Shown here: piece after piece, positions 1-8,749 of the stretch | How the letters are laid out: each line of letters begins with the position of its first letter | Numbering within the stretch: the stretch's first letter is position 1 | DNA from: PALSA-1004 sp963804885 | GTDB taxonomy: Bacteria; Pseudomonadota; Gammaproteobacteria; Burkholderiales; SG8-41 | DNA length: 64,000 bases | Direction: 5' to 3' | Assembly (NCBI GenBank): GCA_963804885.1 | Contig: CAWDSF010000006.1 | Coordinates: 575,907-639,906, forward strand | Notes under the pieces: model-generated | What the model was told of the DNA's origin: nothing | The model's input: only the letters and a program-made list of their open reading frames with translations | The model's database searches: none | Made by a program: the position numbers and the translations under genes

Positions 1-252
1 CGCCTGCTCCCTCGCCAATACCGCGTCCGAAGCGTCGGGTTCGCGCTGCCTGAGTGCTTCCGCCAGGACGGTGCCGAACGCGTGCCGCGCATCGCCCGCG
101 ATGATGATGAAGCGCCACGGCTTCAGCTTCCCGTGATCGGGCGCACACATTGCGCCGTTCAGCATCGCCCGCAGCGCCGTACCATCCGGTCCGGGCTCAC
201 GCAGCGCAAGCGGGCTTTGCCTCGCCAGCACCACGTTGAAGTCCATTTCCAT
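1..252 (-). CDS. Nitroreductase family protein (YdjA-like), N-terminal part
   Basis: FMN-dependent NAD(P)H nitroreductase-fold protein, running leftward off the window edge, so only about 84 N-terminal residues are seen. The frame reads MEMDFNVVLARQSPLALREP and then a stretch with AMCAPDHGKLKPWRF, the FMN-binding segment typical of the YdjA group (APDH followed by PW-R/H-F). Two in-frame ATGs lie at 252 and 246; neither has a clear ribosome binding site, because a hairpin repeat (253-336) sits directly upstream. The ATG inside that repeat is out of frame with this gene. Specific substrate unknown. Confidence 0.75.
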   Translation of the reverse strand, partial: MEMDFNVVLARQSPLALREPGPDGTALRAMLNGAMCAPDHGKLKPWRFIIIAGDARHAFGTVLAEALRQREPDASDAVLAREQA

Positions 253-336
253 GTCAGTCGGGAAGGGCCGCCCCGACCGACTGACCAACCCCCCGGGGGG
301 CAGCGAGCGGAGCGAGCGTGGGGGGATGTTTCATCC
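253..336 (-). repeat. Dispersed hairpin repeat, copy A
   Basis: An 84-bp element, almost identical to 4720-4804 on the plus strand (one missing G and three substitutions). Read on the minus strand it begins GGATGAAACATCCCCCC, contains a tandem GCTCGCT motif, the 12-bp palindrome CCCCCCGGGGGG, and ends with an inverted repeat (GTCAGTCGG facing CCCGACTGAC) able to form a stem of about nine pairs. It abuts the start of the nitroreductase gene. I recall similar sequence being common in Burkholderiales; this was not checked. Confidence 0.8.
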
Positions 337-490
337 TAGTGGAGTGCATCAACCATTCAAATTCCCTTTCTTCTCACATCGCTTCACCTGCCACGCGGCG
401 GATCGCTGCGGACTGCGAAAGGAGGCGTCCGTGGAAACGAGTCCGCGTCGTACCGACACGCGGTCGGACGCGAACTCCGAGACCCACCTT

Positions 491-808
491 CTATTCGAGC
501 GCCGCAAACGTCTTGTAGTGAATGTGCAACGCGCCGTCGTGATACCGATGGGTGTAGAAGCTTTTGGCGGACACCGCTGCGCCTTGATAGACGCTCGTCT
601 TGTCCATCGCCGCGCACTGCTCTTCCGTGTCCCACCCACTCACGTAAATCACCTCGTGCTCGTGATATTTCTCGACACATTCCGCGACGTAGATGAAATG
701 GCAACCGGGCATCTTCCTGATCGCCGGCGCGAGCGTGTTGTTGATGAATTCGAGGTACGCCTTTTTCTTTTCTGGCACCACTGCGCCGTGAACGACACGG
801 AGAATCAT
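491..808 (-). CDS. Antibiotic biosynthesis monooxygenase (ABM) domain-like protein
   Basis: A 105-residue cytoplasmic protein with the size and pattern of a dimeric alpha/beta-barrel ABM-fold monomer: an N-terminal beta strand (MILRVVHGAVV), a helix (AYLEFINNTLAPAIRKMPG), then alternating strands including IYVSGWDTEEQ. No catalytic residues are obvious, so a true monooxygenase activity is not claimed. The start at 808 is supported by GAGGAG seven bases upstream. It is divergent from the LysR gene at 1019 and may be its target. Intact frame. Confidence 0.6.
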   Translation of the reverse strand: MILRVVHGAVVPEKKKAYLEFINNTLAPAIRKMPGCHFIYVAECVEKYHEHEVIYVSGWDTEEQCAAMDKTSVYQGAAVSAKSFYTHRYHDGALHIHYKTFAALE

Positions 809-945
809 CGAATACTCCTCTAGGCAGTTTTCACAGTTACCGATAGGTCACTGCTCGGGATCACCCATGCAAAGAGAACCACTTCTCTTGATATCTGTGG
901 TGCGATCGGGTGGCCGCGCAAGCATCGCCGAAAGGCTAGCAGTAC

Positions 946-971
946 CTGTTATCAAGGCAAAATACTGTTAT
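946..971. promoter_or_regulatory. Direct repeat CTGTTAT in divergent LysR intergenic region
   Basis: The heptamer CTGTTAT occurs at 946-952 and 965-971, 19 bp apart, in the AT-richer stretch between the divergent ABM-like gene and the CysB-like regulator. Repeats about two helical turns apart upstream of a LysR gene are typical of regulator binding sites. Assignment is by position and pattern only. Confidence 0.3.
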
Positions 972-1018
972 TGAGCGACATTAGCTGATTTTTTTATATG
1001 CGGAACGGAAGATCGACG

Positions 1019-1942
1019 ATGAAACTCCAGCAGCTCAAGTATCTTGTCGAGATCGTGCGTCAGGGCCTGAACGTCACGGACGCGGCGCATGCGCTATTCA
1101 CCTCGCAACCCGGCGTGAGTCACCACATCCGTCAGCTCGAGGAAGAATTGGGACTCAAGATATTTGTCCGTCGCGGCAAGCGTGTCGTGGCGCTTACTCG
1201 AGCCGGACAGGATGTATTCGCGGTTGCGGAGCGGATCGTTTCGGAGGCGGAGAACCTCAGGCGGATTGCGAACGAATCACAGGACGATACAGGGGGTGAC
1301 CTTGTCGTCGCGACCACTCATACGCAGGCGCATTACGCGCTGCCCGCGGTCGTGCGAAAGTTCATGGCGCGACATCCGAAAGTACGTCTCAGCATCAAAC
1401 CGTGCAGCCCCATCGAGGCCGCGGAACTGGTCAGGCGCGGCGAGGCCGCGTTGTGCATCTCGACCGATGTGGTGGCGTCGTTCACGGAGCTCGTAATGCT
1501 CCCAGGGCAAAAATGGAGTCGTTGCGTCATTACGCCACCTCGGCATCCCTTGTTGCGCGCGAAACCCCTGGACCTGTTCGAGATCGCGAAGTATCCGCTG
1601 GTGACATACGACTTCGCGTTCTGGAAGCATTCGAAGATTCGCGATGCATTCGAGACCCGCGCGCTCAGACCCAGGGTGGTCCTTACGTCCACGGACCCGG
1701 GGATCATCAAGACCTACGTTTCGGCGGGACTTGGAGTCGGGCTCATTGCGTCGATCGCGTTCAACAAGGCGGAAGACCGCAATCTTCGCCACATGGATGC
1801 GAGCCATCTATTCCATTCGAGCATCACGGCGATCGGGATTCACCGGAACAGCTATGTCTGCGGCTATATGTATGACTTCATTGAACTCGTCCTGCCGCAC
1901 ATGGACCGGAAGGCGGTCGAGTCCGCAATGTCGAAAACATGA
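1019..1942 (+). CDS. LysR-family transcriptional regulator, CysB-like
   Basis: CysB/Cbl-type LysR regulator of sulfur-related genes. The start MKLQQLKYLVEIVRQGLN at 1019 matches the family N-terminus better than an upstream in-frame codon at 998. Residues about 1-60 are the winged helix-turn-helix (TSQPGVSHHIRQLEEELG); the effector domain opens with ATTHTQAHYALPAVV, where the TTHTQ residues correspond to the sulfate/acetylserine-binding loop of CysB. Length 307 residues is close to normal. The PhaC-like gene follows on the same strand and the ABM-like gene is divergent, so either could be regulated. No sulfate-assimilation genes are in view, so the effector may differ. Confidence 0.85.
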   Translation: MKLQQLKYLVEIVRQGLNVTDAAHALFTSQPGVSHHIRQLEEELGLKIFVRRGKRVVALTRAGQDVFAVAERIVSEAENLRRIANESQDDTGGDLVVATTHTQAHYALPAVVRKFMARHPKVRLSIKPCSPIEAAELVRRGEAALCISTDVVASFTELVMLPGQKWSRCVITPPRHPLLRAKPLDLFEIAKYPLVTYDFAFWKHSKIRDAFETRALRPRVVLTSTDPGIIKTYVSAGLGVGLIASIAFNKAEDRNLRHMDASHLFHSSITAIGIHRNSYVCGYMYDFIELVLPHMDRKAVESAMSKT

Positions 1943-2018
1943 CTCTCAGCGTCGCCGAAAGGCAAATGCAAACGTCCGCCCGTCCATTTTGACCGGCTCG
2001 ATCATTCGAGGAACGACA

Positions 2019-3152
2019 ATGACGACCCACATCCGATCCGCAAACCGCATCAGGAACACTCCGTTCCATGGTTCTGGCCATTCGACCGCGGCAATCGAGT
2101 TCGGCGAGGAAGGCATGCGTCTATTCCAGCACAACGTCGAGTTTCTCACGCAAGCGCACGTGATCAATGCGCCGCCGGCGCCCGAGTGGGCCACGCCGAA
2201 TCGGATCGAGCTCGAACTGAGTACGATGCGCCTGCGCGATTTCTCCAGGCAACGATCGGGTGCTGGCTCGACGCCCGTCCTGATCGACCCGCCCTATGCC
2301 GGTCACAGCTCATCCCTCGCCGACTATGCCAAGGGGCAGAGCCTCGTCGAGACGCTGCGCACAACCGGACACGACCGCATTTTCGTGATGGACTGGAAGA
2401 GCGCGACCCCCGAGATGAAGGACTACGACATCGACACGTACCTGGCCGAGATCAACGTCGTCGTCGACGATCTGCGGACGCCGGTGCATCTCGTCGGCTT
2501 GTGCCAGGGCGGGTGGATGTCGGCCATGTATGCATCCAGGTTCCCGGGCAAGGTACGCAGCCTCGTCCTGGCGGGGGCGCCGATCGATACCGACGCCGGC
2601 AACGGTCCGATCAAGCGAATGGCGCACCAGCTGCCGATGAGCGCGTACCGCAACCTCGTGGCAGCGGGCGGCGGACGCATGCGGGGCGAGGTCATGCTTG
2701 CCGGCTGGAAGAACATGCATCCGGGCGAGCAGTATCTGACGAAATACATCGACCTCTATGAGCATATCGCGGACAAGAGCTACGTCGCGCGTAGCGAGCA
2801 CTTCGAGCGGTGGTATGAGAACCCGATCGATCTGCCGGGCCGCTACTATCTGCAGGCCATCGAAGAGCTGTTCAAGGCGAATCGCTTCGCCAAGGGTGAG
2901 TTCATCGGTCTGGGACGAAAGCTGTCGCTGAAGGACATCAAGGTCCCGCTCTACCTGCTCGCAGGCGACGCAGACGACATCACGACCAGGGAACAGGTGT
3001 TCGAGGCCGCACATCTGGTCGGCACGCCACAATCCGCAATCGTCAGGAAGATGACGCCCGGGGGTCATATCGGTCTCTTCATGGGTTCGAAGACATTGTC
3101 CGAAGCGTGGCCTGCGATCGGCCACTGGATGAAGCGCCATGAACAGGGTTGA
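2019..3152 (+). CDS. PHA-synthase-like alpha/beta hydrolase (class III PhaC size)
   Basis: A 377-residue alpha/beta-hydrolase of the polyhydroxyalkanoate synthase family. It carries the PHA-synthase lipase box with cysteine nucleophile (HLVGLCQGGWMSAMY), the acid region (LAGDADDIT) and the histidine region (PGGHIGLF), i.e. a complete Cys-Asp-His triad. The size resembles class III PhaC, but no PhaE partner is nearby, so polymerase, depolymerase or thiolytic activity cannot be told apart. The start at 2019 is preceded by GAGGAA (2008-2013); a longer open frame upstream overlaps the LysR gene and lacks homology. Lies 76 bp downstream of the CysB-like gene. Confidence 0.75.
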   Translation: MTTHIRSANRIRNTPFHGSGHSTAAIEFGEEGMRLFQHNVEFLTQAHVINAPPAPEWATPNRIELELSTMRLRDFSRQRSGAGSTPVLIDPPYAGHSSSLADYAKGQSLVETLRTTGHDRIFVMDWKSATPEMKDYDIDTYLAEINVVVDDLRTPVHLVGLCQGGWMSAMYASRFPGKVRSLVLAGAPIDTDAGNGPIKRMAHQLPMSAYRNLVAAGGGRMRGEVMLAGWKNMHPGEQYLTKYIDLYEHIADKSYVARSEHFERWYENPIDLPGRYYLQAIEELFKANRFAKGEFIGLGRKLSLKDIKVPLYLLAGDADDITTREQVFEAAHLVGTPQSAIVRKMTPGGHIGLFMGSKTLSEAWPAIGHWMKRHEQG

Positions 3153-3468
3153 GCCCAGGTAACCCGAATAACGCACGTGCAACGCCAACGCTCTTCGCCG
3201 GACAGGGCCGTTGCGCGGCTACAGGGTCGAGGGCTCCCCACAGCGGCTGTCAAGGCTTCCCGGCAGCTAACGGCCGACTGGCGTAGTAATTTGATCGGCG
3301 TTGGCCATTGGCTCCCGCGTGGCCCGATGTTCTCCCCTCGACGCTTTCAATCTGATCTTAACGAGCGTTGCCTGCGTGGCCAGCTCTACATTCCAGCCTT
3401 GACGAAAACTTCACACCTGCTCGCGTACTTCGCTACCCGTTCACCGTGATGTCGAGGAGTGGCGTGCC
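3153..3468. other. Intergenic region, no gene seen
   Basis: About 316 bp between the PhaC-like gene and the response regulator. No conserved coding frame, clear terminator or repeat was recognised; the distal part presumably holds the promoter of the regulator at 3469. Confidence 0.4.
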
Positions 3469-4110
3469 ATGATCAAGGTCCTTCTGGCAGACGATCACGC
3501 CGTGGTGCGCGACGGCCTGCGCGTTCTGCTGGAGGCGCAGTCCGACATCAGTGTTGTCGGGGATGCCGCAAACGGACGGCAGGCAGTACGCCTGGCGCCG
3601 CAACTGCATCCGGACGTGGTGGTCATGGATATCGCCATGCCGGAGTTGAACGGCATCGAAGCGACGCAGCAGATTCATGATGCGTCTCCGTCGACGCAGG
3701 TGCTGATTCTTTCGATGCATTCGACCACCGAGCATATCTTCCGGGCGCTGCAGGCTGGAGCGCGTGGTTACCTGCTGAAGGATTCGGCCGGCACCGAGGT
3801 CGTCGACGCGGTTCGGGTCGTGCATGCGGGCCGGCGCTACCTCAGCCAGAAGATCGCGTCCACCGTGCTTGACGACTATATCTCCGAGCGCAGTCGCGCG
3901 AGTCCCCTGGACAACCTGAGCCCGCGCGAGCGCCAAATCCTGCAACTGGTGGCGGAGGGGAAATCGAGCGCCGAGGCGGCCGCGATGCTGTTTCTGTCGC
4001 CGAAGACGGTGGATACGTATCGCAGCCGGATGATGCAGAAGCTGGGCATTGGCGACTTGCCCAGCCTGGTCAAGTTCGCGATCCAGCACGGCGTCACGCA
4101 ACTCGACTGA
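3469..4110 (+). CDS. NarL/FixJ-family response regulator
   Basis: A two-domain response regulator of 213 residues. The receiver domain (about 1-120) has the acidic pair DD at 8-9, phospho-acceptor Asp54 in VVVMDIAMPELNG, and Lys104 in GYLLKD. The C-terminal LuxR-type HTH begins LSPRERQILQLVAEGKSS and contains KTVDTYRSRMMQKLG. No kinase gene is adjacent, so it is an orphan here; a HisKA_3-type sensor kinase, the class that pairs with NarL-type regulators, lies at 58214-59431. The molybdenum hydroxylase genes start about 150 bp downstream. Intact frame, normal length. Confidence 0.9.
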   Translation: MIKVLLADDHAVVRDGLRVLLEAQSDISVVGDAANGRQAVRLAPQLHPDVVVMDIAMPELNGIEATQQIHDASPSTQVLILSMHSTTEHIFRALQAGARGYLLKDSAGTEVVDAVRVVHAGRRYLSQKIASTVLDDYISERSRASPLDNLSPRERQILQLVAEGKSSAEAAAMLFLSPKTVDTYRSRMMQKLGIGDLPSLVKFAIQHGVTQLD

Positions 4111-4258
4111 ACGTCGTCGATTTGCGCACTGCTCAAGTCTCCCTACACGAACCATCAAGCATTCCTGATGGTCGTTCGCGTCGGTTTCGACGACAGTTCA
4201 GTCAATCGATGTTGCGCGCAGGGTAACGGCGCGACGCTCGGTACAGGGAGCCCGCGCG

Positions 4259-4720
4259 ATGAAGAACTTCACACTCAGAGTCAACGGCCACGACCGGCGG
4301 GTGAAAGCCGAACCGGACACGCCGCTACTCTACGTCCTGCGCAACGATCTCGATCTCAAGGGCCCGCGCTTCGGCTGCGGGCTCGGTCAGTGTGGCGCGT
4401 GCACCGTGATCATCGACGGCAAGGCGACCCGCTCGTGCATCACTCCCCTGTCCACCGTGGGCAGCAAAACGGTGACGACGCTCGAAGGACTCGGGTCCAG
4501 CCGGCGACCGCACAGGATCCAGAAGGCGTTCATCGACGCGCAGGCGGCGCAGTGCGGCTACTGCATCAACGGCATGATCATGACGGCCAAGGCCTTTCTC
4601 GACCGGAATCCGCGGCCGAGTGAAGACGAGGTACGCCGTGCGCTTGCCGGCAATCTGTGCCGCTGCGGTACTCACCCGCGCATTGTCGACGCCGTGATGC
4701 ACGCGGCGCAGGAGGCATAG
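4259..4720 (+). CDS. (2Fe-2S)-binding small subunit of molybdenum hydroxylase (IorA/CoxS family)
   Basis: The electron-transfer subunit of a xanthine-dehydrogenase-family hydroxylase. The N-terminal plant-type [2Fe-2S] cluster ligands are Cys40, 45, 48 and 60 (FGCGLGQCGACTV); the C-terminal cluster uses Cys99, 102, 134 and 136 (QCGYCINGM, NLCRCGTHP). Its 153 residues are normal for the family. GGGAG upstream supports the start. The stop TAG is followed immediately by the ATG of the large subunit, so the two are translationally linked. It should pass electrons from the Mo site to an external acceptor such as a cytochrome. Confidence 0.92.
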   Translation: MKNFTLRVNGHDRRVKAEPDTPLLYVLRNDLDLKGPRFGCGLGQCGACTVIIDGKATRSCITPLSTVGSKTVTTLEGLGSSRRPHRIQKAFIDAQAAQCGYCINGMIMTAKAFLDRNPRPSEDEVRRALAGNLCRCGTHPRIVDAVMHAAQEA

Positions 4721-4804
4721 GATGAAACATCCCCCCACGCTCGCTCTGCTCGCTGCCCCCCGGGGGGGCCGGCCAGTCGGTCGGGGCGGCCCTTCCCGAC
4801 TGAC
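4720..4804 (+). repeat. Dispersed hairpin repeat, copy B
   Basis: An 85-bp element matching copy A at 253-336 (minus strand). It starts GGATGAAACATCCCCCC and ends CCCGACTGAC, with the CCCCCCGGGGGG palindrome inside. Its ATG at 4722 is the start codon of the large-subunit gene, and about 28 codons of that gene are repeat-derived. Confidence 0.8.
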
Positions 4805-7028
4805 GAACACTCCGTTCGCGGTAACCCGCAGGCAGTTCCTGAAGACCGGCGGCGCGCTGGTGGTGGGCTTCAGCTTTGCGGGCTCGATCGCAGAGGCGCT
4901 GGGGCAGTCAACGCTCTCTGCACCAAAGGACTTCAAGTCTGTAGACGCATGGCTCGCGATCGACGGCAACGGTCGCGTGACGGTCTATAGCGGTCATGTC
5001 GAACTCGGCACGGGGGTCGAGACCGCGTTGACGCAGATGGTGGCGGACGAGCTCGACGTACCGTTCGCGTCAGTTGGCATCGTTCAGGGCGATACGTTGC
5101 TCACACCCGACCAGGGTCCAACCTGGGGCAGTCTCACGATCCAGGTCGCAGGCCTGCAGTTGCGCAAGGCTGCGGCATGCGCAAAGCGGGCAATGCTCGC
5201 TCTCGCGACGAAGGAGCTCGGCGCAGCGTCCGGTGACCTTGAAATCGAGAACGGCGTGATCTCCGGCGCTGGCAAGCGCATTACCTATGCGACCCTTACC
5301 AAGCGCCGCGCGCTCGAGGTGCCGTTCGACGAGAAAGTCGATCTGAAAAAGCCCGAGGCGTTCAGGGTCATCGGCAAGCCGATTCCACGCGTCGATATCC
5401 CGGGCAAGGTGACCGGCGAGTTCACCTATATGCAGGACTTCAAGGTGCGCGGCATGCTCCACGGACGCGTCGTGCGCCCGACCGCGATGCAGGGCAGGCT
5501 CGAATCGGTCGATGACGGCGCGGCGCGCAAGATATCGGGCTTCGTCAAGACTGTCGTCAAAGGCAACTTCGTCGGCGTGGTGGCCAAGACCGAATGGGGC
5601 GCGATCAAGGCCATGGAAGCGATCCGATGCAAATGGTCGGACTGGTCCGGGCTGCCGGCGATGGATCAGGTTTATGCGACCGTGAAGAAGACGCGGATCG
5701 AGCAGACCATCACGCCGATGAAGGAAGGTGATGCCGCCGGTGCGCTGAAGAACGCGGCAAAACCGCTCGAGGCCACCTACGAATATCCGGTGCAGACGCA
5801 CGGGTCGATCGGTCCGTCCTGTTCGATCGCCGATGTCAGACGCGATCGCGCACTGATCTGGTCGGCCTCGCAGAGCACGCACTGGACGCAGCGCCAGATC
5901 GCGAAGATGCTGGGCATGAAGCCCGAGCAGGTCCGCATCATCTATCTGGAAGGCGCTGGCTGCTACGGCCGCAACGGCCACGAGGACGCCACCGCCGATG
6001 CCGTGGTGCTGTCGCAGGCCATTGGCCGCCCGGTGCGCGTGCAGTGGATGCGACAGGACGAGCACGGCTGGGACCCAAAGGCGCCGCCGTATGTCGCCGA
6101 CCTCGAAGGCGCGCTGGATGCAGCCGGCAATGTCGTCGCCTGGAATTTTGTCACCTGGCTGCCATTCCGCATCGGGGGCACGGTCGACGTGCCACTGCTG
6201 GCGCAAAGTCTGGTGCAGGGCGACGTCGCCATTCAGACGTCCGACAACATGAATCCGGGCACGATGGAAAGTGACGCCAAACCACCCTACGCATTCCCCA
6301 ATGTGCTGTCGACCGTGCACAAGGTGGCGACCACGCCATTTCGGCCGTCGTGGCTGCGCAGTCCGGGGCGTATGCAGAACACCTATGCCAACGAGTGCTT
6401 CATGGACGAGTTGGCAGCGGCGGCAGGCGCGGATCCGGTGGCCTTTCGCCTGAAGCACCTCGAGGACGACCGCGGCGCGGAATGCATCAAGGCGTGCGTC
6501 AAGGCCGCCGACTGGCAGACACGTCCGTCACCCAACAAGGAGGCTGGCACCGGCGAAGTCGTCACCGGACGCGGCTTCGCCTACGTGTTCTATGACAACG
6601 CGCGAACCTACGTTTCCGCGGTATGCGAGGTCGAGGTGAACCGAAAGAGCGGCCACGTGCGCGCTACACGCTTTGTCATCGGACATGATTGCGGTCTCGT
6701 CATCAATCCCGACGGAGTAAAAGCGCAGATCGAAGGCGGGATCATTCAAACGCTCTCGCGAACGCTGATCGAGGAGGTGAAGTGGGATGCATCGCGTATA
6801 ACGAGCCTCGACTGGGCGAGCTATCCGATCCTCACCTTCGACGCCGTGCCGAAAATCGAGATTACGCTGATCGATCGCCCGGACAAGCCGGCATGGGGAG
6901 CCGGAGAGCCGATCTGCGCAGTGGTGCCGTCGGCGCTTTCAAACGCGATCTTCGATGCGACCGGCGCACGCGTTCGGACTGCACCCTACACACCGGAGCG
7001 CGTCAAGGCGGCGCTTGCGCGCTCGTAA
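4722..7028 (+). CDS. Molybdopterin-binding large subunit of molybdenum hydroxylase (IorB/NicB-like)
   Basis: The catalytic subunit of an isoquinoline-1-oxidoreductase/nicotinate-dehydrogenase-type Mo enzyme, 768 residues. A twin-arginine signal (TRRQFLKTGGALVVGF, residues about 35-50) indicates periplasmic export with its Fe-S partner, as known for this group. The active-site glutamate region is WGAGEPICAVVPSALSNA near the C-terminus, and TPFRPSWLRSPGRMQN is a typical cofactor-binding segment. The start is at 4722, with GGAGG six bases upstream in the end of the small-subunit gene. Residues 1-28 are encoded by a dispersed repeat and are unlike the family, giving an unusually long n-region. 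Substrate unknown; an aromatic N-heterocycle or aldehyde is plausible. Confidence 0.88.
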   Translation: MKHPPTLALLAAPRGGRPVGRGGPSRLTNTPFAVTRRQFLKTGGALVVGFSFAGSIAEALGQSTLSAPKDFKSVDAWLAIDGNGRVTVYSGHVELGTGVETALTQMVADELDVPFASVGIVQGDTLLTPDQGPTWGSLTIQVAGLQLRKAAACAKRAMLALATKELGAASGDLEIENGVISGAGKRITYATLTKRRALEVPFDEKVDLKKPEAFRVIGKPIPRVDIPGKVTGEFTYMQDFKVRGMLHGRVVRPTAMQGRLESVDDGAARKISGFVKTVVKGNFVGVVAKTEWGAIKAMEAIRCKWSDWSGLPAMDQVYATVKKTRIEQTITPMKEGDAAGALKNAAKPLEATYEYPVQTHGSIGPSCSIADVRRDRALIWSASQSTHWTQRQIAKMLGMKPEQVRIIYLEGAGCYGRNGHEDATADAVVLSQAIGRPVRVQWMRQDEHGWDPKAPPYVADLEGALDAAGNVVAWNFVTWLPFRIGGTVDVPLLAQSLVQGDVAIQTSDNMNPGTMESDAKPPYAFPNVLSTVHKVATTPFRPSWLRSPGRMQNTYANECFMDELAAAAGADPVAFRLKHLEDDRGAECIKACVKAADWQTRPSPNKEAGTGEVVTGRGFAYVFYDNARTYVSAVCEVEVNRKSGHVRATRFVIGHDCGLVINPDGVKAQIEGGIIQTLSRTLIEEVKWDASRITSLDWASYPILTFDAVPKIEITLIDRPDKPAWGAGEPICAVVPSALSNAIFDATGARVRTAPYTPERVKAALARS

Positions 7029-7081
7029 GGTCGGGCGCCGGCGCCGCACGCGCTCCCCGCTCGCGGCGCCTGACGATTCCG

Positions 7082-7534
7082 CTATTTGGCCGGTGTCGCC
7101 GGTTGACCGCCGTAGGTGGGCGTCTGCGAAAATTCCGCCGGCACATCCCACATGCGCGCGGCATACCAGACCGCCCAGGCCACGACGAACAGCGACATCA
7201 CCCAGACCCAGACCGGAATCGACGAGCGGGCCTCGGCGCGACGCGGGTCGAACGGATCGTCGGCGCTGAACGCGTCGACGGTGAAGCGCACGTTGCCACG
7301 TCGCGTCGAGTGAGGGTCGCAGGCCGGAAACGATGATGCCCGGCCCGTTTTGCACCTGAAACGGAATCTCCTCGACGCCTTCGCGCCCGTTCTGATCCTG
7401 CGCACGGATCAGTCAGCCGATGTGCGCCCATCCTCCATGCCGCGCGTATCGAGGATGACGTCGGTCGGCAGCTCCCGATCGATGATCGGCTGCGGATCGT
7501 CGTCCAGATATACGCGAACGCGCGGCTTGTCCAC
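7082..7534 (-). CDS. Single-TM accessory protein of cbb3 oxidase cluster (frameshifted)
   Basis: A conserved-looking but unrecognised membrane protein, readable only by joining frames. It probably starts at GTG 7534 (VDKPRVRVYLDDDPQPIIDR), continues as IRAQDQNGREGVEEIPFQ and GNVRFTVDAFSADDPFDP, and ends with one transmembrane helix (SIPVWVWVMSLFVVAWAVWY) and a short polar tail. At least two indels (near 7420 and 7300) break the frame; probably sequencing errors. It immediately follows the ccoQ-like gene on the same strand, so a role in assembly or electron input of the oxidase is inferred from context only. The true start could also be the ATG at 7547 if another base is missing. Confidence 0.5.
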
Positions 7535-7548
7535 GACTGCAGCGCATT

Positions 7549-7713
7549 TCAGCGATCGTCACGCAGAACGTCGTACTTCGGGTGATGGCGGTCGGTTTCG
7601 CCGGGGCGAAACAGCATCCAGAACATCGCGACGAAACAGGCCACCGTAATGGCGCCGGCGATGGCGATGATGATGAGATTGCCCAAAAGCGGGCCGATCA
7701 GATGATCATGCAT
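7549..7713 (-). CDS. CcoQ-like small membrane subunit
   Basis: A 54-residue protein beginning MHDHLIGPLLGNLIIIAIAG, with one transmembrane helix (about residues 10-34) and a charged C-tail (FRPGETDRHHPKYDVLRD). Size, topology and place directly after the cytochrome subunit of a cbb3 oxidase fit CcoQ/FixQ, which stabilises the complex. The start at 7713 is preceded by GGAGAT. Its TGA is next to the start of the following accessory gene, suggesting one operon. Confidence 0.6.
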   Translation of the reverse strand: MHDHLIGPLLGNLIIIAIAGAITVACFVAMFWMLFRPGETDRHHPKYDVLRDDR

Positions 7714-7726
7714 GACGATCTCCACT

Positions 7727-8749
7727 TCACTTGCCCTTGGCACGTTCGGCTGCCACTTGTTCGGCCGTCACCGGTGTGCCGTGGTTGCCCCACGAACTGC
7801 GCTCGTAGTTGATGATGTTGGCAATGTCGGCGTCGCTGAGCGTGTCGGCGAATGGCGGCATCGGGCTCGCGTAGACGACGCCGCCTACGTTGGCGCCCTG
7901 CAAGCCCATGCAGCACGGCACGGATATGGGTTGTCGGATCGGCGTCGTTGACCGCGGCGTTGCCCTTGAGCGCAGGGAATGCACCGGGCAGGCCTTCACC
8001 GGTCGCCTGGTGGCAGGCCGCGCAATTGGCGGTGAACAGCGCCTGGCCCTTGGCCGCGTCGTAGCCTTGCCAGCGGGTGCCGCGGCAGGACCCGCGGCTT
8101 CTGCGGAAGTTGGGCGCTGGTGTTGGCGGCGGTCGGCGCACCCGCGCTGCGCGTAGCGATGGCCGGCATGACACGCGCCGTTGTCCCCGGCATCGCCAGG
8201 CAATGCAGGCTGCTTCAGCGACAGCAGATACGCAAGCAGCGCCTGCGCCTCGCGGTCGGCACGACGACACCGTGCGCCGGTGCGTACGCCTTTGGCAGCG
8301 GCACCGGTGTCGTCCCTGGCGGCACCTGGTCGACGACCTTGAACATCCAGTCGAACGCCGGCATGATCGATTCCGGCACCACCGCACGCGGGTTGTAGAG
8401 GTGGATGTACTGCCACACGGCGCTTGGCTGGCGCACGCCGATGTTGGTGAGATCGGGTCCGGTGCGTTGCGAGCCGAGCAGCTCCGGCGTCTGGTAGGCG
8501 AAGTCTCCCGGCGCCGACGGACGACCAAGATCTTGTCCTGCGGCAGCGGCCGCACCTGCTGGGTGTGGCAGTAGCTGCAGCCGTTGGCGACGTAGACGTC
8601 GCGACCTTCGGCCTGCAGCGCGGTCAGCGGCACGACGCCGGGCCCAGGCGGCGTTCCCGACAGCTCGATGCCGGGCAACACGCCCATCACAAGGCCAGGC
8701 CCGCGTAGACCAGCGTCGAGCCACCCGCGATCAGCACCAGCTTGTTCAT
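7727..8749 (-). CDS. ccoO: cbb3 oxidase subunit II fused to a second cytochrome c domain (frameshifted)
   Basis: Membrane-anchored cytochrome c subunit of the cbb3-type terminal oxidase. It starts MNKLVLIAGGSTLVYAG at 8749 (overlapping the ccoN stop as ATGA), has haem site CSYCHTQQVRPL, the CcoO signature GRPSAPGDFAYQTPELLGS and QRTGPDLTNIG, then an Ala/Pro-rich linker and a second haem domain (NCAACHQATGEGLPGAFPAL, ending near AAERAKGK). About 341 codons in all. Several indels interrupt it (for example GGG read as GG in the DKILGRPS region). No stop separates the two haem domains in the linker frame, so a CcoO-cytochrome c fusion replacing CcoP is likely, though a lost boundary cannot be excluded. 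Confidence 0.75.

Noticed and set aside
5070..6458. A 462-codon minus-strand frame inside the Mo-hydroxylase large subunit
   Set aside because: Shadow frame; the sense strand has a full, well-conserved enzyme.
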